In this document: in pieces, positions 24,999-35,584 of the stretch | Numbering within the stretch: position 1 is the first letter of the stretch | Layout of the letters: each line of letters starts with the position of its first letter | NCBI GenBank assembly: GCA_030267565.1 | Contig: BRXU01000002.1 | Location: 3,161,501 to 3,225,500, forward strand | Reading direction: 5' to 3' | Source of the DNA: Pleodorina starrii | Taxonomy: Eukaryota; Chlorophyta; Chlorophyceae; Chlamydomonadales; Volvocaceae | Length of the DNA stretch: 64,000 nucleotides | Program-made: the position numbers and the translations under genes | The notes under the pieces: model-generated | Databases searched by the model: none | What the model was told of the DNA's origin: nothing | What the model saw: the letters and a program-made list of their open reading frames with translations, nothing else

Positions 24999-27719
24999 AT
25001 GAATTCAGGCACCTTATATTCAACAAAAGAGATTCTCAGACAGGGTCTGGTTTCGCCTGTCCTCGTGAAGGAGCCCAAACATGCGAAAACTATATTCAAA
25101 CTTGTGGCGGTGGTATCCGACAGTCGAACTCGAGCGAGGAGCCTCTTCAGCGAGATCGAGTACGAGCTGAACCAAACATACCGGCAGCTGCAGGCCATCG
25201 AGTTTGCCGGCGGGTTGCTCGGCTTTGTTAGCGAGACGGACGCTGTCATTCGCGAGGACATGGCACGCGCATCCTCTGGGCATCCCCAGCGGCCTATTGC
25301 AGTTGCCGTCGTCAGGGCATGGTGAGGAACCATAGCTCAACCTGAGCTCATAATGGAATCTGGGTGGGCGAGAACAGGCTTTGATGCGTCTACCCTGGGG
25401 CTGAAGCGCCATCTGACCTTCTGTCTAACTCTCGATCAGCGGCCGGTATATCTGACCCTTCCGAATCGCGAAATGCCTTGGATGCCGGTGCCTTGCCATG
25501 CACAGCAATTGCCCTGAAAGGAAGCCATGGCATAGCCCTAACCTCGCCTCGTTACCCGCCACGCTTCTTGCGCAGGAACCTCAACCCCGGATCCGTACCC
25601 CGCAAGCACGGCGCCCAGGTCGCCTATGACTACTTCCGCATTGTGGATTTGAGGGACGTGCCGCTGCCTCACAGGGCCGCGCTCGGCGGTGAGTCGCGCC
25701 GCCTCGTGAGCTTCTCGGACTTGTTGCCCTTGCCGCCGCGAGTCCTGCTGCCCAGCGGGCGCTGCTCGACCCAGATCCACGGTCCAGGACCCGTTACGGG
25801 CGCCTCGCAACTTACCACCGTATCCCAGCCGAACCGCAACCGCAGTGCCGCCATTCGGCGCCCGAACTTCTTCCTCCAGACGGTGGAGTTCTGGGCTGCT
25901 GCTGCTGCCGCCGCCGTCTCCGCGGGGCTCGAGGAGCTCGTCCACAAGCGGCGGCACGACAGCCGGCGGCGGACTCTGCCCGGGTTCCACCACGTAAGCA
26001 CACGCCTCGGGCGCTGAAGACCCATACCAGGGCCGAATGAAGGTTGTGCCACATATGCGAGCTGGGGCCTGCGCTTGGCTCTAGGAACATAAGGGACCAT
26101 TGCGGCGTCCGATTATTGCGAAATTGGATCTTGGGTCGCTCGAATGTACCCTGGAGCAACGCGCAGCTGGGCACTCTGTGATTGGCTGAGTGTGTACTTG
26201 GCCGGGGCCATGTCTGTAGGCCTCGGAGCGAGTCACGTGGTGGGCTGCGACTGGTCGACTCGGCGGACGAGCTGCAGGTGCTGCGGCTGCAGGCCCGGCT
26301 CCATGGCTCGGCGGGGCTGGGGCCGGCGGCCGCCACCGGCGGCGACTCCCCGCGCCCATCATGGAACCGAGTGAGTGAAGCGCTGGGCGCCTAGCCTAGC
26401 TTGAAGCCCGTCTTTGCTGTCGCTGGGGCCGCTGCCGTTGCCGCTGCGGGCACACCCCCACTAGTTAGCGCCCAAGAGGGACAGTCATATGCGGTGGGGC
26501 TATCGCCATGCCGCCGACCTGGCACTTCCCAAACCTGTCAGGCGGCGCGACACGCGGTCCCCCGGGACTGCACATGAATGCATTGTTTTGACAACCTTAC
26601 CCTGAAGACGTTCTGACGCACGCGTGCATGTACCATGCTTTGCTCTTCAAGGGCGAAGTGTGCATTGGGCTTCAGCTCACCGCACCCAGCTCGTGTGAGG
26701 GGCCGGGGAGCCGGTCAGCCTTCCACAAAGGGACCCGTCGTAGTCCAACCGTTGTAGCTCATCTGGCGCCGGTCTAACGACATGTGCGGACCTGGACCCG
26801 CGCGCCCCGCAGGTGCTGGCTGTGGGCCACGGCCCGCCCCAGGCGGCCGCAACACTATACGCGATTGTCGGGGTGACGCCGCAGGGCCAGGTGCAACCGT
26901 TGTATGGCAGGGAAGTGGTGTACGACATCGGCAGGTCATACCGTCAGGTACGCAGGTCTACAGGGCCCGGCCGATGGGGCTCATTAAGCCGTGGTTTGGT
27001 TAGGACCTAGCTACGGGGTAGGCAGGTCGGCAGCTGTCTAGCGTGGACCGCTAGCGAGGAAGTGGCTCCCTGTCCTCCTGACGATCGCATCCTACCGTCG
27101 CTGACTTGGTGCCGCACCGACAGGTGGGGGTGCCGTACCAGGAGGGCGGCCTGCACGGGTTCGAGTCCGTCCGTGCAGCCGCCAGGAATGAGCCCCCCGC
27201 GGCATTCGAGGGCTGCGCACTGCCGCTGGCGGTCGCGAAGCTGCGCGCATGGTGAGTCGGGGGCTTGCGCCGGCCGGCATTGGATGGAACCGATTTACAG
27301 TGAACCCAAAAGGATTGCACCTGAGTGTGCGTTCCTGCCTGTTTTTGACCCAATTAGTAGGTATATGGGCCTCGGAGTGTGGGATCTTGATGAGTTTCGT
27401 ATCTTTCCAGGCCGGGGAGGGTGGATGCTGTCGGCTCCTGCAGCCCGACGAAAGGGTCTGCCGGTTGCAGCAGGAAGGGGCAACGGCTGGCGCGCCCTTC
27501 GTCCTTTGCAGGAAGCTGGGCAGGCCAGCGCAGACGGCGACGCAGGCTCCGGATAAGCGCATCGGTCTGGACTTTGTCCGCGTGGAGAGGCTCCTGCAGG
27601 CGCCGCAGGAGCTTGCCGTGACATCGCAAAGCATCCGGCTGTGGCGCGAGCCCTGCAGCGGCCCAGTGTCACCACCGGCTCGCAATCACCACGTGACCGT
27701 TCAGAGCTTGTCGAGATAA
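24999..27719 (+). CDS. Unrecognised protein with internally duplicated domain, about 449 aa
   Basis: Proposed exons: 24999-25321, 25576-25993, about 26233-26370, 26813-26947, 27124-27251 and 27512-27719. The start is the first ATG in the open frame (MNSGTLYSTKEILRQG). Two segments align. The first (about residues 27-108) runs from KTIFKLVAVV through YELNQTYRQ and GGLLGF to PIAVAVVRAW. The second (exons 4-5) runs from ATLYAIVGV through VYDIGRSYRQ and GGLHGF to PLAVAKLRAW. Both copies are cut by a phase-2 intron inside the Trp codon of RAW, and both continue into a similar strand (VAYDYFRIVDL and IGLDFVRVERL). This supports a domain duplication. The exon 3 acceptor is unresolved: 26233 and 26278 keep phase but neither is a good 3' splice site. 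25706-25846 might be an intron, but the frame is open throughout. Family unknown; the beta-rich pattern could be a C2-like fold, which is a guess. Confidence 0.6.
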
Positions 27720-27991
27720 CTACGCACTTCATGTATCCGAACCAACTGCATCGCTACACCCTTCAGAGTGGTCATAAGTAAGGAAACGGACAGATTGACC
27801 GCACGGGTCCGTCTCTCGAGGTGGCGCGGAAGGCCGCTTCGGAACCCTTATGACGGCAGTGCGCAGCTGACAACCACGCATGCATGACTTACATGGACGT
27901 CTAGGTATGAAGATGCAGGCGATGAAGAGGCGCGTGGGTCCAAGACAATACCGGTAACCCAACCTTACAAGGCTGCAATGAGGCCCACCAC

Positions 27992-27996
27992 TGTAA
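27992..27996 (+). terminator. TGTAA polyadenylation signal candidate, 24999 gene
   Basis: TGTAA 273 nt after the TAA stop at 27717-27719, in the usual distance range. Confidence 0.55.
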
Positions 27997-28077
27997 CAAA
28001 GCTTCCATTGCGCATCTATCTCGTGAGCACGGGAGTCTTTCGCCGTCGCACATGCGCATGGGCATCTTTCAGCGCCG

Positions 28078-28369
28078 CGTTCCCTGGGCGCAGTGGCGTG
28101 CCAGATGATGTGGGGTTTCTGCTCAATCCTTCTGGGTTGCCGTGATCCGTGTGGCGCGATGGGGCTAGGTATGGTAGGTATGGTGCTGGGTTACCCGAGA
28201 CGCGGTAGTGATTGTTACAGTGGGATGGATAGACCACAACCACCATCTCGGGTGCCCCAGCACCAGACCTCCCACATCTAGTCCCATCACGGCACGCTGG
28301 CACGGCTATCCTGATAGACCGAGCAGCAAAAACAACACCATCTCGCGCGGCTGCGTCCAGGGTACCGTA
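28078..28369. repeat. Long imperfect inverted repeat (about 120-bp arms, 45-nt loop)
   Basis: The left arm 28078-28200 and the reverse complement of the right arm 28246-28369 align over about 120 bp at roughly three-quarters identity, with small gaps. Matching blocks in order: CCCTGG..CGCAG, AGATG.TGT, CTGCTC..TC, GCCGTG, GATGGG.CTAG, AGGT.TGGTGCTGGG and ACCCGAGA. The loop 28201-28245 contains a minus-strand TGTAA. Either strand would fold into a stem of more than 100 bp. It could be a miRNA-type hairpin precursor, a hairpin inside the 3' UTR of the 28724 gene, or a MITE-like element. No target-site duplication was recognised. Confidence 0.75.
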
Positions 28370-28541
28370 CACGGCGACAACTAGGTCTGAGCTTGGCCAA
28401 CCTTCAACCCATCACATTCACATTCCTTCCGTAACAGGACGACAACTCAGCTCGGGACTATCGTACGAACAAACAACTGGCCGAGGCTACCGCGCCCCGC
28501 GCCCGCTCGTTTGGAGCGCCTCCCCCCGCGGCCTCGTGCGC

Positions 28542-28586
28542 CCACCACCACCACCGCCCACCACCACCACCACCACCACCATCACC
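28542..28586 (+). repeat. (CCA)n trinucleotide tract
   Basis: A nearly pure CCA/CAC run in the minus-strand 3' UTR, about 140-180 nt past the stop codon at 28724. Simple repeat. Confidence 0.8.
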
Positions 28587-28723
28587 TCCCCACAAACTGT
28601 TGCCACCCCTAACACGGCAGCACCGCGGAGAATACGGTGGCCCATTGCCCGCCACTCCTTCCTCCCCAGTCCCCACGCACATTCGCTGCGAGCAAAGCGA
28701 AGCGGGGGCCCGCAAGCCTCACT

Positions 28724-30657
28724 TCACTTGCCCTTAAGGAAGCTCGGCAGCGGCAGCATGCCCCACAGCCCCGAGATGAGGTTGCTCGGCCCGTGCGTCA
28801 CGCTGTCCGTCAGCTCCTTGGCAAGCTGCATGGCGCCCTCGCGGACCTTCTCGTGGCGCTCGTCCAGCACCCGCTGCAGTGTGGCGCGTGCGGCGCTGCG
28901 CAGCACCGGGTCGCGGATGACGCTCAGATCCTCGGGGGCCTGAGGCAGGCACGAGGTGGGGGGCGGAATCGCGGAAAGAAGGTTGGACCGCAGTGGAGAA
29001 ACGGAGGCGACGGCGGGAGGGGGGGCAGGGGGCGGACGCGGCGAGCGAGGGCGTGGGGGAAGGCAGGTGAGGCAGCAGTGGAGCGCAGGACATGCGGCGG
29101 TGTGAACGCTGAACGGGGGCATACCATGAGAGCCACCCCGGGGTAGCAAAGTGCAGCGGCTGCATGGCGACAGGGGTTAAGAGACAGAGACGGCCGGGGT
29201 GTCGGCGGGATGGACCAGCACTATGCGGGACTCGAAACAGGTTTCCACTCACCCCCCGGGTCACGGTCCTCGCTGCCGCCGGCCTTCAGATCAGCCATCA
29301 GGTGCCCATCCTCTCCGCCTCACCCCTCCTTCCATGCCCCCGCCGTGCCCCTGCCGCCCCGGAACTACAGGGGCCTTTCCCTAAGGTACCTCCTCTGCTA
29401 TGTCTGTTCAATGCCCGGTCCACCTTGCCCGGTCCACCGCCTCACCTTGTACAGCTGCGACAGCTCCTCCCAGCTCAGCGGCAGCCCCTTCTCCGTGCAC
29501 TGCGCCTCAAAGTCCGCCACACCGCGCTGCAGAGCCCGCTGGCGGCCGCCGCCCTCCCACTCGTCCACCATCAGCCGCTGGCGCAGGTGGTGCAGAGACT
29601 CCAGGTAGCCTGTCGGGCCGGGGCGGGGCGGGGCAGGGCGGGGCAAGGTGGGGCTTGGACAGCGTCAGAGACCGGGTCGGGATCTCGGGAAGGAAGGGTG
29701 TTGAAGGGCGTGTCAACGGTTGCGGGTCACACGGGTGCGGCGCGTAGGCGAGACAACAAGGCAACGCCACGCCCCTGCCTCCGCCACGCCCCTGCCAGCG
29801 CGCCTCACCCGAGTGCACCAGCCGCGTGATCTTGGGGTGGAGCTTGGACAGCCCCTCCGCAACCGCCTCCGTGGCGCTGGGCTGCTCGTCAGTAGCGGCA
29901 GCCTCGGCCCCGGCCCCGGCGCCAGCAGCACTGCCCTCCCCCGCTTGTTGCTGCTGTTGCTTCTGCTGCTGTGGCGGTAGTGGCGTGTGCTGCCACCGTT
30001 GGCCCTCCTCCCCCTCCCCCTCCCCGCACCGCATCGCCCCCGCCGCCTCATTCTCCCTTAAGGCCTCTGGAGACCTGAGGGCGCTGGCGGCGGCGCCGCC
30101 GCGCCGCGCCGCCGCCGCGGCGCCATCACCACCGCCATCACCACCGCTGTCGCCATCGCGGCGGTTGGTGGTCAATGCGCGCAGCTCCGCCACCTCGCTT
30201 TCCAGCGCCGCCAGCCTGCTGAGCATGACGTCACGGAGGGCGGCGTCTGGGCTCTCACAGGATCGACCACTCTCGCTGTCCGCCCGCCGGGCGCCGGCGG
30301 GATCGCTGCCCGACAAGGAGCTGCCGTCGCTGCTGCCGCCGCTGGAGGCGTCTGCTCGGGGACAGGCGCCCGCATGCGCGTCGGCGTGCGCCCAGCGCGC
30401 GACGCTGGTGGCAAGGGCGGCCGCGGCGGCAGCGGCAAGGGCGGCTGCCGGGCGAGAGCTGGAGGAAAGTGCGAGCCTGCATGTAGGAGGGTGAGGAATG
30501 TGTGGCTTCTAGGCGACAGCCGTCGCCTGAGGAGATGATGTAAGGAGGTGACGTCACTTGGCTTTCGATATCGCGAACGTTTTGGTGCCAACCTGCTGGT
30601 GCCGGGCAAGCCCCAAGCAAGGCAAGGACCGAAAGATGTGGCCGCTGAAAGCAGCAT
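28724..30657 (-). CDS. Unknown protein with hydrophobic N-terminus and coiled coil, 370 aa
   Basis: Four exons on the minus strand: 30593-30657, 29809-30476, 29446-29609 and 28724-28939. They are phase-consistent and total 371 codons. The N-terminus (MLLSAATSFGPCLAWG, then an Ala/Leu-rich stretch ending ALATSVARWAH) resembles an organelle-targeting peptide or a membrane anchor. A coiled coil follows (MLSRLAALESEVAELRALT). Then comes a Gly/Ala/Gln-rich linker with runs of Gln, and a folded-looking C-terminal 140 residues (YLESLHHLRQRLMVDEWEG; then DLSVIRDPVLRSAARATLQR) ending PLPSFLKGK. An in-frame ATG further upstream (near 30723) could add about 22 hydrophobic residues. I do not recognise the family. 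Exon 1 is the least certain, because it rests on one donor (cagcag/gttggc) and phase. Confidence 0.6.
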
Positions 30658-31374
30658 TGCGAGAGTGAAGGTCAACAAAAGGCGCAGCCGCAGGTGGAAA
30701 TGTTTAGCCCTAATACATAGCTGCATTGGCTTCGAGCCGGAATGGAATGCTGTTCCTGAGTTTGCGGTGCAGCAGAAAATATTTAGCAGGATTCTCTTCA
30801 AGCTCAGAACTTGAACGATCTTCACCAACGCCGCTTCGCCATTGAACCCCTTTGCAGGCACGACACGGGACTCGGGCCACTCGTTTCACTGCCTAATAAA
30901 ATACGTTTCATTTGATTATGACACCTAAGGCTCAGTACTCGTAACGGGCTTGCGTGTTGGTGATGCTGACGTAGACATCAACGCCGTGGCAACCGCGTGT
31001 GAGGTTTACGCTCGCAACTTGAGCACAACGATAAGTCTGAAAGGTTTTTAATTAAATTTATGTGCACAAGGATTAGCCAAGGCCTGGAGAAGGAATTTCT
31101 TTCCTTCCAACGACTGACTAAGGTAAAAGGGCGCTCAGTTTTCTAATCGAGCATATATGGCGCATGGTATTTGGGAATAACAAAATCTAAGTTTATAAGA
31201 TTATACTTAACTTTATATTGTAGGAGAACCCATCATTATGCGGAGGCTGTCGCGCTGTCGGCGATCCGTCGGCCGAAACCTGGGCCGAAAACCACCTGCG
31301 AACAGCAAATTGCCCCTCGCGCGCGCGTTGAAACCTGATTTCATATCAAATAAAATCTCTAGATGCGGAAGCGC

Positions 31375-31389
31375 TTTCTTGATCATTCA
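31375..31389 (+). promoter_or_regulatory. Heat-shock element, distal (one mismatch)
   Basis: tTTCttGATcaTTCa carries three 5-bp modules nTTCn-nGAAn-nTTCn with one mismatch (GAT for GAA) at exact 5-nt spacing. It is 99 nt upstream of the TATA box. Confidence 0.45.
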
Positions 31390-31446
31390 CCGATGCCTCG
31401 CGATGGTTCACGACACTGCCAGAGGAGGAAGGCTGACTCAGACGCG

Positions 31447-31461
31447 AGAAGCCTCGCGAAT
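31447..31461 (+). promoter_or_regulatory. Heat-shock element, proximal (one mismatch)
   Basis: aGAAgcCTCgcGAAt has three modules nGAAn-nTTCn-nGAAn with CTC for TTC in the middle, at exact 5-nt spacing. It ends 26 nt before the TATA box, the arrangement expected for HSF1-driven heat-shock promoters. Confidence 0.65.
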
Positions 31462-31487
31462 CAAGGACAGCTCTCCAACCCTTCCGC

Positions 31488-31494
31488 TATATAA
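31488..31494 (+). promoter_or_regulatory. TATA box of HSP22 gene
   Basis: TATATAA within gctatataaccc, 145 nt upstream of the ATG and just downstream of a heat-shock element. Confidence 0.7.
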
Positions 31495-31638
31495 CCCTAG
31501 TTTTTCCTGTCAAAAACACTTACAAGATAGCTCGTACCATTTGAAGTCTAACACCGACGCCTCGGAACGTCGATCGCTGGAACTTCTTAAGCAACTGAAC
31601 CTTAGCACACATAAAGCCACTTCTCGGAGGAGATCTAC

Positions 31639-33558
31639 ATGCTTCTCTCGTCCCTCACTCGCCGCTTCGTTCCCCTCGCCAAGCCCAGCAACGTAGCCAT
31701 GCTGTGCTCCGTCGTCTCGCACCGCCTGCCCTGCGCCGCGGCCGCGACAGCGCGCCGCGCCGCGGTGGCGCCCTTCCCCGCCCCATGCCTGGTTCCGACT
31801 CGCTCCCTTCTGGCTCGCGCCCAGAAGGAGCCGACCCAGCCCCAGCCCGAGTCCGGCAACCAACAGCAGCAGCCCGGGGGCGGCTCGCAGCTGCAGCCGC
31901 GGTCCTCCCAGCAGGGCGGCGAGCTGAGCTCGATGCCGTTCGGGGGCGACCTGATGGAGCTGCGAACCATGATGCCCACACCCTTCAGGTGAGAGAGAGC
32001 GGGAGCCGGGGCTTGGGGGCTTGGGGTCTACACTGTGTTGATGAGGATGAGGATGACGGCTTTGCCCTGATTCGCGTCGTCTCTCAAAAGGCTACGTGCG
32101 GTGTGCTGCCCTGGTCCGTGCCTTCAGCCACAGCGCAAGCTAGTCAACCTGGATATTTCTAGACTTGTGATTCCGGTGGTTCCGCAGTCCCGCACTCTGC
32201 TTGCTGCGATCGTCCTGCGCGCAGCAGCTCCCGGGAGGACTTGGCATTGCCTTTCTTGCACACCTGCCTGCAATGAACACTGCTTTCCCAGCCGCCGATA
32301 GCTGTTGCCTTCGCGAACTTTCCGTGTTCCCTGGGTGCATCTCATACGCGGCTGGGTCGCATGGACCATCGTTGCATTGTTTGGCTGCTCAACCGCAGAA
32401 CTACTGCTCACCGTTAATCCACGACACCCTTGTAAGTCCGCCTCGGGGACTAACCGTGCTCTGTGCGGTCCCCGCGGCGGTTCCCTCAGGCGCATGGCTG
32501 ACCACATGCTTCAGATGCAGCGCGAGATGGACTCACTTATGGGCGCCTTCGGGATGGCCTCACCGCTGGCGATGACTGACCCCTTCGACATCTTTGACCG
32601 AGCTGCCGCCGCGCCGCTGGTGGCCCGCCGCGCCGGCGCGCTGGGTCGCCCGGTGGCCCTGGATGTGTCGGCGGACGAGCAGGGCTACACAGTCACCGCC
32701 GAGGTGCCCGGATTCGACAAGAGCGAGATCAAGGTACCGCACGTGCATCGGGGGAGGAAGGGGCCGGGGGGGGGGGGACCAGGCAGTAGGCGAGGTCGCG
32801 CAATCTAGCCCCAGCCGGCGGGGAATGGGTCTGCCGGCTTTCCGACTTGTTTGTCGGTGATGTTCAGCCACGACGTTCTTTCCGGGGAGTCCGTGGAGGT
32901 GCCTTGGGGCCTGGAAGTGGCTACTGTCGGGGCAGGGTGTCTTGGGAGATGTTCGGGAACGTAATCCCGGCCATGACTCGTACCGGTATCAGAAATACGT
33001 TGAAGTGTAGCTTGGCTTTAGAGCAGGAGCGGAGAGCCCTTGGACTGTCCCCCTTTGGCCTGAGGGTCCCATTTATGTTCCCTGCGCCGGCTAGGATAAG
33101 TGCACTGCTGCGCGCCTTCCACCCCGTCATGCCGAGCAAGGACCTACCGTGATGTGCGCATCGGTGCACGCTCCTCCTACCGCCTCCTAACAACTGAGCT
33201 GCTCCCGCCGCGCCACCCCCTTTCGCACCGCATCGCGCTGACCCTCCCGTTCCCCACACCACGCACGCAACCTCAGGTGTCTCTGTCCGAGGACGGCTTC
33301 CTGACCATGAGCGGTTCCCACGAGGAGGCAAGCACCATGGGCGGAGACAAGGAGGCCAAGGAGGGCGGCGACAAGGCCGGGGAGGGGCTCGCCCGGGGCG
33401 GCTCGCGGCGCTTCGCTTCGTTCGTGCGGTCGATTCAGCTGCCGGACGACGCGGACGTGGGCGGCATCTCCGCCACCACGCAGCACGGCGTTTTGACGGT
33501 GCGCATCCCCAAGGCCGAGAAGCCCGCGCCCAAGGTGCGAGAGATCCCAGTTGCCTGA
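31639..33558 (+). CDS. HSP22: Organellar small heat-shock protein (HSP20/alpha-crystallin family, HSP22 type), 291 aa
   Basis: ATP-independent holdase chaperone that binds unfolding proteins during heat or oxidative stress. Exons 31639-31988, 32490-32733 and 33277-33558 give 292 codons. Residues 1-60 are Ala/Arg/Ser-rich with almost no acidic residues, typical of a plastid (or mitochondrial) transit peptide, followed by a Gln/Pro/Gly linker. An amphipathic Met-rich stretch (MADHMLQMQREMDSLMG) at about 118-134 resembles the methionine-rich helix of chloroplast sHSPs. The alpha-crystallin domain runs from about 165 (VALDVSADEQGYTVTAEVPG) to 285. It includes LSEDGFLTMSGSHEE, the G-V-L signature (HGVLTVRIPKAEK) and a charged insertion of about 30 residues (GGDKEAKEGGDKAGEG). 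The upstream heat-shock elements and TATA box fit heat induction. Which algal HSP22 paralogue it is (for example HSP22E or F) cannot be settled. Confidence 0.92.
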
Positions 33559-33693
33559 ACAGGCAACACGACCAGGCACCGGCGTTGGTGTTGACGGTGT
33601 GTGGCGGGCTGGGAAGTGGAGGCAGCGACGGGGACGATTTGGGCCGCGTCCCAGCAGCTGGATTAGCTGGCCATGCGGTTGGGGGCGCGGGCA

Positions 33694-33698
33694 TGTAA
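33694..33698 (+). terminator. TGTAA polyadenylation signal, HSP22
   Basis: TGTAA 136 nt downstream of the HSP22 stop codon; a distal alternative is at 34384-34388. Confidence 0.55.
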
Positions 33699-34588
33699 TT
33701 GCGGCTAGTAATGCTGAGTTGACCAGGGTTCTGCGGATTCGGCTTGAGGTGGGTTGAAGGCCGTCGGCTGCTGACATTTGTTACCATTTTTTCATCAATT
33801 GCGGGCAGTTGGGGACGGTTCCGTCTGCATAGGTCTCAAGCTGTGTCGATTGCAGTTTCCTTTTGATGGGAGGGCGCATTTTGCTTATTGCTTATTGGGA
33901 GGGATCATCGCGGCATACAAAGCCATGAACGGATGAAAAGCCTGCCAAGCGCTGCTGCGGCAACCACGAGGTACGTCGAGACAGATGCCTCGAGGTCACA
34001 TCGCAACAATGGACGCTTGCAGAGCTACTGCATCGCATGAACGGACGGCTGAAGTACTAGGAACGCGGTTACCGTTGCATAAGCGCTTTGGTGTAGGCGA
34101 TACGAGAGGATGAACCGCAGGTAGAGGACGGGGTGGTGGCGTAGTCCCCCTTGTGGATCGGGCACCTCCGCCGTTGGTGCGTGCTGGTGCGTGTTCGGAT
34201 GCGTGCCTGCTGCCCTGCTGATGTGCCTTGTAGGGTGTTGAAGCAGTTGTTGTTGTTGTGGGTCCGCGGCCTTCCGAAGATGGTTAAGCCGGCGGGTTTT
34301 GATGGTCAATGTGGCAGGCGTTGTTGTTGTTATTTGTTGTCGTTGTGGGGGCCACACGCCGGCTTTGTCACTGCTGGCGGAATTGTAAGGACTTGTCTCC
34401 TCCGCGCCGCTCGGTGCCGCCGCGTGCTTCTTATCACGTACCTCCCACAGCAGTCTCCGCGCCTGGAGTAGGCCCAGGAAACTTACCGAGCCATCCATAT
34501 ACTTACAAGGGTTTGGTGTCGGCTTCCTCGAAGCCGGAAAAAGGGCGGGGCCCCACCAAATCCGTACGGGTGGAGTTGAGTGCTAGGG

Positions 34589-34850
34589 CGGCGAGGGCGT
34601 GAAGTGTGAGACATTCCTGCTGATAGACAGCCAGAGCTGTTTCCCGAAATGCCTGCTAGCCGAGTCGTTAGCAAGGCCTGCCGGCGCCGCGCGAAGCGCG
34701 TCATCCCGTCGGGTGCATGAGCGCATGTGCGCATCGACCGAAATACGGCATTTCCAAAGCGAGCGGCGAGGGCGTCAACTGTGAGAGTGTCGACATTCCT
34801 GCTGATAGGCAGCCAGAGCTTTATATCTGAAATGCCCGCGGCTTCAGCAA
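34589..34850 (+). repeat. Pair of diverged direct repeats
   Basis: Copy 1 starts at 34589 and copy 2 at 34763. Both begin gcggcgagggcgt and contain cattcctgctgatag.cagccagagct and gaaatgcc. Copy 2 has a small insertion (gtgtcg). The period is about 175 bp. Origin unknown. Confidence 0.7.
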
Positions 34851-35584
34851 TCCGACCCATGTTTAGCATCGCGCGCCGTCTCGGCACTGTGCAACTCTTC
34901 CGGCCAGCGCATTGGCTGAAGTTACTTGACAGTAGACATGGAGTGTATCATTTACACATCACGCGGGCTGACTTGCCAATAGAAGGACAGCGGAACTGTT
35001 TGCGAGGGTTGCGACGACGTGCAGTTGCCGACGAGAGTGCACAGGCTTCGCTACTGAGGTATTCGCCGTAGAGGAGGCTTGACTGCTTTAACATTAGGAC
35101 AGGGAATGTAGAAGTCCATCCCCTAGGTTGCCGACTGGACTTGTTGGGCGGCCCGCAGAAGACCGCTGCATAATGCGTGCATTTGCGGCTTGGCGTCCAA
35201 CAACCAGCAGTTTGCCCCTCATGGTTTGCTCCTTGCAACTTTTGTAATCGAAATGTGCGTCAAGTCGGTCGGACCGGGTAGCAGAGCTGTGGTGTGGTCG
35301 CGGGAAGAATGTTCGCAATGCAAACATAGTTGGTTGCCGAAACGAAGATTCATTTCACGCCGTCATGTCAGAAATCCACTTTGAGGAACGATGAATCTTC
35401 TGGAATTAATTATAGGCCGAGAGGCGTTGGTTTGACTTCGGCCTCGGTCCATGGAGACTGCCAAACTGGTTTTTACTCGTGCGATGTTGGGTTTCTATAA
35501 TAAAGATACCATGCAATAAAGAATGTAATCTTTTACTTATGAAGTATTTCCGTTGGCCGAGATTCTGCACTTTTGTTAGGACAC

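Larger units (their letters stand above)
27720..28723. other. Convergent intergenic region with two 3' UTRs
   Basis: Contains the TGTAA of the + gene (27992-27996), the long hairpin at 28078-28369, and the 3' UTR of the minus-strand gene ending at 28724. For that gene, TTACA at 28215-28219 (in the hairpin loop) and at 27965-27969 are candidate minus-strand signals. A (CCA)n tract spans 28542-28586. No coding ORF is supported. Confidence 0.55.
30658..31638. other. Divergent promoter region between the 28724 and HSP22 genes
   Basis: AT-richer than its surroundings (for example tttttaattaaatttatg near 31050) with no coding ORF. The right end holds the HSP22 promoter: heat-shock elements at 31375-31389 and 31447-31461 and a TATA box at 31488-31494. 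The minus-strand gene starts at its left edge, so the two genes are head to head. Confidence 0.6.

Noticed and set aside
25706..25846. Intron between ESRRL and TVEFW in the 24999 gene
   Set aside because: Plausible gt/ag sites exist, but the frame is open throughout and the intervening sequence looks coding, so a single exon was preferred.
34025..34498. 157-codon minus-strand ORF near 34 kb
   Set aside because: Antisense of a G/T-rich 3' UTR-like stretch; Gln/Thr/Pro scatter with no recognisable domain.
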